Positions 57,125 to 64,000 of a stretch of DNA of 64,000 nucleotides are shown one piece after another. Numbering within the stretch: position 1 is the first letter of the stretch; the number at the start of each line of letters is the position of its first letter. The notes under the pieces are model-generated. The model was not told the origin of the DNA. It was given only the letters and a program-made list of their open reading frames with translations, and did not search any database. The translations under genes were made by a program, and so were the position numbers. Source of the stretch: DAIDKA01 sp963708865 (lineage in GTDB: Bacteria; Pseudomonadota; Gammaproteobacteria; Steroidobacterales; Steroidobacteraceae); the NCBI GenBank assembly GCA_963708865.1, contig CAVPUC010000004.1, positions 558,001 through 622,000 on the forward strand, written 5' to 3'.

Positions 57125-58948
57125 ATGAACCGTCCCATCCGCAACATCGCAATCATCGCCCACGTCGATCACGGCAAGACGACGCTGGTGGATTGCCTGC
57201 TCAAGCAGTCCGGCACCTTCCAGGCCCATGAGAAGGTGGGCGAGCGTGTCATGGATTCCAACGACATCGAGCGCGAGCGCGGTATCACCATCCTCGCCAA
57301 GAACTGCGCCATCGAGTACGGCGGCACCCGCATCAACATCGTCGATACGCCCGGGCATGCCGACTTCGGCGGCGAGGTGGAGCGCGTGCTGTCCATGGTG
57401 GATGGCGTGCTGCTGCTCGTGGACGCCGTCGAGGGCCCGATGCCGCAGACGCGGTTCGTCACCCGCAAGGCCTTGGGACTCGGTCACAAGGCCATCGTGG
57501 TCGTCAACAAGATCGACCGCCCGGGCGCGCGCCCGGGCTGGGTGGTCGACAAGACCTTCGAGCTGTTCGATCGGCTGGGCGCAACCGATGCGCAGCTGGA
57601 CTTCCCGGTGGTGTATGCCTCGGCCCTTCAGGGCTGGGCGAGCCTGGACCGCACCGAGCGCAGCCGCGACATGACCGCGCTGTTTGAAGCGGTGCTGCAG
57701 TATGTGCCGGCGCCGCCCAGCGATGCCACCGCTCCCCTGCAGTTGCAGATCTCCACCCTGGACTACAACTCCTACGTCGGCCGGATCGGCATCGGCCGCG
57801 TACGCCGCGGCACCATCCGCACCGGCCAGGTCGTGGCGCTGCGCAATGGGGATGAGAACCGCGGTGAAGCCAAGATCGTGCAGGTGCTGACCTTTCAGGG
57901 TCTGGAGCGCCGCCCCGTGCAAGAAGCGATCGCCGGCGACATCGTCGCGATCACCGGGGTCGATGAGGTGAACATCGGCCTGACCATCTGCGATCGCGAA
58001 AACGCCGAAGGGCTGCCGCCGATCAGCGTCGATGAGCCGACGCTTTCCATGAATTTCCAGGTCAATACCTCCCCGCTCGCGGGTCGCGAGGGCAAGTACG
58101 TGACCAGCCGCCAGATCCGCGAGCGCCTGTATCGCGAACTGCAGAGCAACGTCGCGCTGCGGGTCGAGGACACCGCCGAACCGGATGTATTCCGCGTCGC
58201 CGGTCGCGGCGAACTGCACCTGACCATCCTCATCGAGAACATGCGCCGCGAAGGCTATGAGCTGGCGGTCGGCAAGCCGCAGGTCTTGAACCGCGTGGTC
58301 GACGGGGTGGTGCACGAACCGTACGAGGCGCTCACGATCGACATCGACGCGGAGCACCAGGGCGCGGTGATGGAAGCGCTCGGGGTTCGCAAGGCGGACC
58401 TCACCGACATGGTCATTGACGACATGGGTCGCGTGCGCCTGGAGTATCGCGTGCCGGCCCGCGGCCTGATCGGCTTCCAGGGCGAATTCATGACCATGAC
58501 GCGCGGCAACGGGCTCATCAGTCACATCTTCGACGGCTACTCACCGCTGAAGGGCGACATCCCAGAGCGTCACAATGGCGTGCTCATCAGCAACGAGACC
58601 GGTGAGGCCGTGGCCTATTCGCTGTTCAACCTGCAGGAGCGCGGCCGCATGTTCGTGCACCCGGGTGAGAAGCTCTATCCCGGCATGATCATCGGCATCC
58701 ACAGTCGCGAGAACGACCTGGTCGTCAATCCGATCAAGACCAAGAAGCTCACCAACGTGCGGGCCGCCGGCAAGGACGACGCCATTTTGCTGACGCCGCC
58801 CATCCAGATGACGCTGGAGTACGCGGTCGAGTTCATCGATGAGGATGAACTGGTGGAAGTGACTCCGGAGTCGATCCGCATCCGCAAGCGCTTCCTCGAT
58901 GAGAATGAGCGCAAGCGCGCCGCGCGCAGCGCCGAAACCGCAGCTTAA
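57125..58948 (+). CDS. typA: Ribosome-binding GTPase TypA/BipA
   Basis: 607 residues. The GTPase domain has AHVDHGKTTL (G1), RGITILAKN (G2), DTPGHADFGGE (G3) and NKIDRPG (G4), followed by the beta-barrel, EF-G-like domains and the C-terminal domain with GRGELHLTILIENMRREG. BipA helps large ribosomal subunit assembly, especially in the cold or under stress. Full length, intact. The 104-base leader contains T-rich stretches but no promoter I would defend. Confidence 0.98.
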   Translation: MNRPIRNIAIIAHVDHGKTTLVDCLLKQSGTFQAHEKVGERVMDSNDIERERGITILAKNCAIEYGGTRINIVDTPGHADFGGEVERVLSMVDGVLLLVDAVEGPMPQTRFVTRKALGLGHKAIVVVNKIDRPGARPGWVVDKTFELFDRLGATDAQLDFPVVYASALQGWASLDRTERSRDMTALFEAVLQYVPAPPSDATAPLQLQISTLDYNSYVGRIGIGRVRRGTIRTGQVVALRNGDENRGEAKIVQVLTFQGLERRPVQEAIAGDIVAITGVDEVNIGLTICDRENAEGLPPISVDEPTLSMNFQVNTSPLAGREGKYVTSRQIRERLYRELQSNVALRVEDTAEPDVFRVAGRGELHLTILIENMRREGYELAVGKPQVLNRVVDGVVHEPYEALTIDIDAEHQGAVMEALGVRKADLTDMVIDDMGRVRLEYRVPARGLIGFQGEFMTMTRGNGLISHIFDGYSPLKGDIPERHNGVLISNETGEAVAYSLFNLQERGRMFVHPGEKLYPGMIIGIHSRENDLVVNPIKTKKLTNVRAAGKDDAILLTPPIQMTLEYAVEFIDEDELVEVTPESIRIRKRFLDENERKRAARSAETAA

Positions 58949-58951
58949 GGC

Positions 58952-59639
58952 TCACGGCAGATCGTGCAAGCCCTGCTCGATGTCGTGCTGCCATGAGGCA
59001 CGCTCCGCGGCCGCATCCGGGGTCTCGCCCGACCACGCCGCGACCGCGCGGCGCGCCTGTTGATAGCTCGCGCGCGCCTTGGCGCTCGCCTCCGTTTTCG
59101 CCTGGGCCTGCGCGAGCGTGATCAGATTCGGGGGATAGGCCGGATCGCGATCCACCGCGCGTTGCGCGGCGATCAGCGCGGCGTCCGGATCACCGGGCCC
59201 GAGCGGCCAACCCGGCGCCCGCAGCAGCACCACCGCCGTCAGCCGCGCCGGTCCTGCCTCATCGAAGGTCGGATCGAGGGCGTCGGCCTGTTTGAGACTG
59301 GCCAGCATGTCCTTCAACAGCGCCACGGCCTGCACGGGCCGCTCGCGCGCCGTCAGTCCCAGCACCTGCGCCCATTCGTAGTGGCAGGCACCGTTGTCCG
59401 GGCGCCACGGCCACACATTGCTGGGCATTCGCGGTGGCGATGGCGAGCAGCCGGCTGCGCTCGGCGGCATCCTTGGAGCGATCGATGCGGTCCGTGTCGG
59501 CCTTGACGAGGGCGACGAGTTGGTCCGGCGGCAGCGACACTTCGCCGTTGACGCTGGGCGCGATCGGCGGCCGCGGCAGCGCGCAGCCGGCCAGCGCCAA
59601 CAGCGTCAGCACCGCGGCGGCTCGCAACGAGGCGTTCAT
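58952..59639 (-). CDS. TPR lipoprotein, TatT-like (apparent frameshift)
   Basis: About 228 residues with a lipoprotein signal (VLTLLALAGCA lipobox). TPR-like helices follow, with NGACHYEWAQVLGLTARERPVQ, LLKDMLASLKQADALDPTFDEAGPARL and AQRAVDRDPAYPPNLITLAQA. This pattern resembles the TatT/T component of tripartite TRAP-like uptake systems. The halves lie in two frames. Deleting one base near 59402 gives VAVAPDNGACHYEWA. The start overlaps the stop of the binding-protein gene (ATGA), so the two are one operon. Confidence 0.75.
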
Positions 59640-60409
59640 GGTGTGGCGGGGAGCGGTCCTGGTCGGGGTGCCACAAAGCCGTTCAAGCGCAGACGGCTCA
59701 GGGTCGCTGCGCCCGCCGAGGTGCCGGAGAGGTGCAGCAGCGCCTGCTGCAGGCCATCGGCGCGGGCCTTGGGCAGGCGGCCTGCGACGTTCACAATCAA
59801 CGCAACCGGTACGGCAGGCAACGTCGCCACCGGCTGCAGCTGCGCTGCAAACGGCAAACTTGCCAGTGCCGCCGCCTGCTCCTGGTCCAGCAGCACCGCC
59901 ACCGGATCCCCGTTGGCCGCCCGGCGCAGCGCCGACAGGACCTGGCCGGTCGGCGTGATGGCCGTCTCGGCCGGCAACTGCCCAAGCCCATGCAGCGCGT
60001 AACGGACGAAGTCCGGCGCATAACCGGCCGTGCTGATGATCGTCATGCCGGCAAGTCCCGCGGGCGGTGCCGGGTGGCCTTTCTTCATCACCAGCGTCCA
60101 GTGCTGCTCAACGCCGGCCGGCGACACATCGGCCTGGACCAGCGGCGTCAAGTGCAGCGCGGTGCCATGTTGCAGAAAGAACGGATAAGGCACGAAGGCC
60201 AGCGCCGCATCGGGGGCCGCGAGCCGCTGCAGATCGCTTTGTTCGCTCGCGTCATACACGGCGGTGAGGCTGCCGGCGGGCCAGCCGGCGGCGGCGGCAA
60301 GGGTCGTGGCAAAGTCTCCTACAAGCGGTTGGGCGTCTCCGCTGGTACCCGGATACCCCGGGGCACAGAACACCAGCAACGAGGCCGCAGCGGCGATCAG
60401 GGAACTCAT
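59636..60409 (-). CDS. Periplasmic substrate-binding protein, PhnD-like type
   Basis: 257 residues with a short hydrophobic leader (LIAAAASLLVFCAPG). The alpha/beta binding fold shows PDAALAFVPYPFFL, TLVMKKGHPAPPAGLAGMTII, VLSALRRAANGDPVAVLLDQEQAAAL and LPAVPVALIV, similar to the phosphate/phosphite/phosphonate PhnD-type family. No ABC permease or ATPase is nearby; instead a TatT-like lipoprotein follows and an RND/MMPL exporter is divergent, 50 bases away. The ligand is unknown. Confidence 0.75.
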   Translation of the reverse strand: MSSLIAAAASLLVFCAPGYPGTSGDAQPLVGDFATTLAAAAGWPAGSLTAVYDASEQSDLQRLAAPDAALAFVPYPFFLQHGTALHLTPLVQADVSPAGVEQHWTLVMKKGHPAPPAGLAGMTIISTAGYAPDFVRYALHGLGQLPAETAITPTGQVLSALRRAANGDPVAVLLDQEQAAALASLPFAAQLQPVATLPAVPVALIVNVAGRLPKARADGLQQALLHLSGTSAGAATLSRLRLNGFVAPRPGPLPATP

Positions 60410-60459
60410 GGCGGTAGGCTATCATTCCGGCGCATGAAGCGTCCCACCCAAAGCCCGCC

Positions 60460-62758
60460 ATGAGCGTGTCAGCGTCGCCCTTCGCGTTGCGCTGGTTTGG
60501 CCGCGTACTGGCCGCACGCCGGCTGATTGTGCTGGTGTTCGTGTTGCTGGGTGCACTCGGCATCTATGGCGCGACCCTCATTCCCGATGACAATGCGATC
60601 GGCAGCCTCTCGGTGGCGGAGGATCAGGATGCCAAGGCGACCGCGACGTTTGAGGCACTGTTTCCCGAAGGGGTCCATGCGCTGCTGATGCTGGAGACTC
60701 CCGATCCGCTGATTCCCGCGGCGCTGCGGGGCGCGGATCAGCTGGAGCGGCGGCTGGCAATGATTCCGGGCGTTGAGGCGCAAAGCCTGCTCACGATCTA
60801 TCGGGGCGCACACCCCGGCACTGACCTGGGCCCCGCCGATGCCGCGCGGGTCGCTGCCTTCGCCACCGGGACGCACCTGTTCTCGCGCGCGGGCCTGGTG
60901 GGCCCGCACTTCTTGGGTGTCGCGCTCGAGCTGCATGTGCGCTCGCCCGCTGATCGGGATCGCATGCTGGCGGCCATCGATGCGGCAATCGCGCCGCTCG
61001 CGCGCAGCCAGGGAGGCCCTTTCGAGCGGATCCGTCGCGTCGGCTCGCCATGGCTTGATGCGTGGCTCGAGCGTGAAACCCAGGTGGCGACGCAACGTTC
61101 CATGCCGCTGTTCGGGCTGTTCCTCGTGGCACTGATATTCGCGCTGTACCGCTCGTGGCGAACGCTGCTGGCCATCGTCATCACGCTCGGGCCTGGTGGT
61201 CGCCATCGCCTTGGGCCTGGCGGCGCTGACGGGCTGGACGCACACCATCGTCTCCTCGCTGGTGCCGCTCACCGTGCTGGTGACGGCCACCGCGACCCTG
61301 GTCTACATCCATTCCCGCTACATCGACCGCGTCGGCGGCGAGGATCTGCTGGCGCACCACGCCTGGGTGCTCGCCAACAAATTCCTGCCCTGCACGGCCT
61401 CTATTTTCGCCACCGCCGTGGGTTTCGCCGCCCTGTCGGTGTCGAATATCCGCCCGGTGCGCGAGATGGGACTGTGGACCGCCTCAGGCCTGGTGGTGGC
61501 GTGGCTGGCCAGCTTCACGCTGTTTCCGGCGCTGCAGCAACTGCTGCGCACGCCCACCCAGACGGAGGTGTCCGCAGCGGGTCGCTGGTATCCGGCGTTC
61601 GTGGACAAATGGCTGCCGATCACGCGCACCCTGCGCTGGCCGCTGGTGGGCACCGCGGTGGCGGGCATGATCGCCGGGGTCGTCGCGCTGGTGGGTATTC
61701 CCGGGCACATCCGGCCGTTGGCGCTGCAGACCGATACGCTCACCTATATCGATCCGCGGGTCGCGGCCGCGCAGGACACGCGATATTTTGAGGCGCAGAA
61801 CGGACTGGGTGTTTACCAGCTGTGGCTCAAGGTTCCCAACGGGGCGGCCCTGGATCCGCAGTTCCTGCACGCGGTCGATCAGCTGGTGCGGCGCCTGGAG
61901 AGCGATCCGCGCATCACCGCCGTGGATGGGCCAACGTCGTTGTTGCGCTGGGCGCGGTACGTGCAATCCGGCCAGGATCAGCTGCCCAGCGAGCCCCAGG
62001 CGTGGGATGAGCTAGCCGGACAACTCGAGCAGATCCTGCTGACCACTCCCGGGACGCGGGGTTTCGTCGATGTCAACACGCTGGGCAACGTGCGCCTGTC
62101 CATTCGCGGCCGCGATCGCGCCTTCGGCGACATCGGCGTCATGCGCCATTACATCGAGCGCACCTGGCTTGCCGTGCAGCATCAGCAACCGGCACTGGCG
62201 GCGGTCACGGCGCGGGTGGTGGGCGAGAGCGTGCTGTCCGACCAGATCACCCTGCAGCTGGTGCCGACGCTGATGGAAAGCTTCGTGCTCACGGCCAGCA
62301 TCATCTTCTGCGCCTTCCTGGTGGTGTTCCGCAGTCCGATGGCGCGGCTGATGGCGATGATCCCCTCGCTGTTCGCCATCCTCGCCGCCTTCCTCGTGAT
62401 GCGCGGGGCCGGCATTGCCCTTAACATCGCCACCATTCTCATCGGCTCAACCGTGCTCGGCGCGACCGAGAACGACCAGGTGCACTTCTTCTATCACTTC
62501 CAGGAAGGACGCAGCGAAGGCTCGACACTCGCGGCCCTGCGCCATGCGTTCCTGGTTGCCGGCAAGCCCATCCTGTTCGCGACCCTGATCAATGCCGCGG
62601 GATTTCTGGCGCTGGCCTTCTCGCCCTTGCCACCGATGCGTCAGTTCGGCACGGTATCCTCGGCGGCCTTTGTGCTGGCGCTGCTGGCCGATTTCACCGC
62701 CCTGCCCGCCGCATTGTGGATCTGCGCCCGCTCGCCCAAGACCAGGAGCTCACCATGA
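60460..62758 (+). CDS. RND/MMPL-family exporter (apparent frameshift)
   Basis: About 765 residues with two repeats of an extracytoplasmic loop plus a membrane helix cluster. Both MMPL-type regions are present: FLVALIFALYRSWRTLLAIVITL, then LVYIHSRYIDR and ANKFLPCTASIFATAVGFAALSVS in the first, and IGSTVLGATENDQVHFFYHF and ALLADFTALPAALWI in the second. The frame breaks in the GGG at 61190-61193. Deleting one G gives TLGLVVAIALGLAALTG. It probably exports or reshuffles lipids or hydrophobic compounds, as in hopanoid-type RND proteins; the substrate is not readable. The stop overlaps the msrB start (ATGA). Confidence 0.85.
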
Positions 62759-63219
62759 CCACCCCTACCCTGCTGCGCTGGAACGATGTGCTCACGCTTG
62801 CCCGCAAGGGCAATCCGGCACCGCCCCGACGAGTCGAGAAGTCGGCCAGCGAGTGGCGCGCGATTCTGGATCCGCAGACCTTTCACGTCGCCCGCGAGAA
62901 GGGCACCGAGCGCCCGAACAGCTCCGAGATGTGCAATCTGTTCGAACCGGGACAGTACAACTGCGTGTGCTGCAACACCCTGCTGTTCGACAGCGCCGAG
63001 AAGTTTCAGAGCGGCACAGGCTGGCCGTCCTTCACGCAGGCCGTCACCCCCAACGTCGTCGCGTATCACGAGGACCGCAGCTACGGCCAGCTGCGCATCG
63101 AGGTGACGTGCAACGTCTGCGACTGTCACCTCGGGCATGTGTTCCAGGATGGGCCGCCGCCCAGCGGCTTGCGCTACTGCATCAATGCGCTGTCGCTCAC
63201 CAAGGTGAAGGCTAAATAG
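62755..63219 (+). CDS. msrB: Peptide-methionine (R)-S-oxide reductase MsrB
   Basis: 154 residues. Zinc-binding cysteines occur in NCVCCNTLLFDS and TCNVCDCHLGHVF. GTGWPSF and the catalytic cysteine LRYCINALSL complete the family signature. It reduces methionine-R-sulfoxide in proteins. The N-terminal 30 residues are longer than usual but show no signal peptide. ATG 62755 overlaps the RND exporter stop. The 3' end overlaps the convergent folE by 8 bases. Confidence 0.93.
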   Translation: MTTPTLLRWNDVLTLARKGNPAPPRRVEKSASEWRAILDPQTFHVAREKGTERPNSSEMCNLFEPGQYNCVCCNTLLFDSAEKFQSGTGWPSFTQAVTPNVVAYHEDRSYGQLRIEVTCNVCDCHLGHVFQDGPPPSGLRYCINALSLTKVKAK

Positions 63220-63832
63220 CGCGTGAGCCGCGGATGTCGATGAACTGCAGAAACTCCGCGCGGGTGCGCGCGTCGCTGCGGAATATGCCGACCATGCGAC
63301 TGGTCACCATCGACACGCCGCGCTTGTGAACGCCACGGGTGGTCATGCACTGGTGCTCTGAATCGATGACCACGCCCACGCCGCGCGGCTTCAACACCTC
63401 ATCGATGCAGGCGGCGATCTGCGCGGTGAGTTTTTCCTGCACCTGGAAGCGCCTGGCGTAGCCGTCCACGACGCGCGCGAGCTTGCTGATGCCGACCACT
63501 TTGTTGGAGGGCAGGTAGCCGACATGCGCGCGCCCGATGATGGGTGCCATGTGATGCTCGCAGTAGCTTTCGAAGGCAATGTCGCGCAGCACCACCATCT
63601 CATCGTACCCATCCACCTCCTCGAAGGTGCGGCGCATGTACTCGCGCGGGTCCACCGCGTAACCGGAGAACCAGTCGGCGTAGGCACCGACCACGCGCTT
63701 GGGGGTGTCGAGCAGACCCTCGCGCGCAGGGTCATCGCCCGCCCACCGCAGCAGCGTGCGGACCGCCTCTTCGGCCTGCGCCCGTGAGACCTTGGGCGCT
63801 CGGGGAGCTGCCTTACGATTCAACCTGGCCAT
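63212..63832 (-). CDS. folE: GTP cyclohydrolase I FolE
   Basis: 206 residues. Zinc and catalytic residues occur in FESYCEHHMAPIIGRAHVGYLP and DSEHQCMTTRGVHKRG. GISKLARVVDGYARRFQVQE is the other core motif. It converts GTP to dihydroneopterin triphosphate for folate synthesis. The basic N-terminal extension (RLNRKAAPRAPK) is a common variable region. Full length. Confidence 0.97.
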   Translation of the reverse strand: MARLNRKAAPRAPKVSRAQAEEAVRTLLRWAGDDPAREGLLDTPKRVVGAYADWFSGYAVDPREYMRRTFEEVDGYDEMVVLRDIAFESYCEHHMAPIIGRAHVGYLPSNKVVGISKLARVVDGYARRFQVQEKLTAQIAACIDEVLKPRGVGVVIDSEHQCMTTRGVHKRGVSMVTSRMVGIFRSDARTRAEFLQFIDIRGSRAI

Positions 63833-63874
63833 GATGGAGTCACTCTATAGGGAAATGGTTTAGAATCGAAGGGG

Positions 63875-64000
63875 ATGGGGGTGATTACAGAACAGTTCCA
63901 GGTCTTGGCCGCCGGCGAGTGTGCGGCGATCCGGTCCATTCTCGAGCACCGTTCGGCGGCACAGCGTTTCCGCGTGGATAGCTGTCCGCTGCACGCCGAC
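63875..64000 (+). CDS. Start of an unidentified gene, cut by the window end
   Basis: An open frame from ATG 63875 runs to the last base, beginning MGVITEQFQVLAAGECAAIR and containing two further cysteine codons. It has a GAAGGGG-like ribosome site just upstream, and GTG 63881 is an alternative start. Only 42 codons are visible, too few for identification. It is divergent from folE. Confidence 0.5.
   Translation, partial: MGVITEQFQVLAAGECAAIRSILEHRSAAQRFRVDSCPLHAD

Overview
This is a 64 kb, GC-rich (roughly two-thirds G+C by eye) and almost fully coding stretch of a bacterial chromosome. The gene set (moa/moe/mob, proBA, glgB-glgX, typA, msrB, folE, azurin, a ferredoxin/flavodoxin-NADP reductase) and the protein sequences suggest a gammaproteobacterium of the Xanthomonadales / Nevskiales / Steroidobacterales type. 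That placement is inference from protein content only. There is no 16S gene, phage, insertion sequence or CRISPR array. The largest gene-free gaps are about 100-170 bases (9367-9497, 25570-25718, 30994-31124, 40990-41113, 46668-46834, 50567-50687, 57021-57124). I saw small inverted repeats in some of them and nothing convincing in the rest.

Layout. 1-9301 (+): the urease operon ureD(partial)-ureABCEFG runs by start/stop overlap into a very large membrane sensor kinase (NCS1 transporter domain, Cys8 module, histidine kinase, receiver), followed by a receiver-LuxR response regulator. 9298-10834 (+): a 22-codon broken copy of a DOPA-dioxygenase gene, then a low-GC GNAT acetyltransferase inside what looks like an inserted segment, then the intact dioxygenase gene. 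10836-25569 (-): a ydcF-like gene and an eight-gene envelope operon: DUF4159, VWA/GATase-like membrane protein, caspase-like protein, TPR-zincin, MoxR ATPase, DUF58, BatA/VWA, DUF4175. 25719-33291: multicopper oxidase, Wzi-like outer-membrane protein, CAP-domain protein, REC-HDOD protein, tRNA-Arg(TCG), exported flavin amine oxidase and a small exported helical protein. 33292-38538 (+): a compact molybdenum-cofactor operon, moeA-moaA-moaC-[mobA-moaD fusion]-[moaE-moeB-rhodanese fusion]. 38546-46667: proBA (-), an acidic small protein plus a FAD-linked dehydrogenase (+), then cpcT-like, tesB, azurin, FNR and a small Cys protein (-). 46835-64000: GGDEF-EAL protein, GDPD phosphodiesterase, glgB-glgX, ABC exporter, DUF2721, typA, TPR lipoprotein plus phosphonate-type binding protein, RND/MMPL exporter, msrB, folE and the first codons of one more gene.

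The most important caveat is that 19 sites in 13 genes look like single-base indels. Eighteen are repaired by deleting one base, mostly in or beside short G/C runs, and one by adding a base to a C4 run. The split frames join into normal full-length proteins, several of them housekeeping enzymes. I therefore annotate each as one gene with an apparent frameshift and treat the breaks as probable sequence or assembly errors rather than true pseudogenes.

Functional reading. The urease block hydrolyses urea, with its nickel-insertion proteins encoded alongside, and the transporter-like kinase and regulator probably sense a nitrogenous solute and control nitrogen or urea use. The MoxR operon joins an AAA+ ATPase to VWA proteins, a Cys-less caspase-like fold and a TPR-zincin, and is the best candidate here for a poorly described multi-protein system. 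The Moco operon carries every biosynthetic step after GTP in five genes thanks to two fusions.
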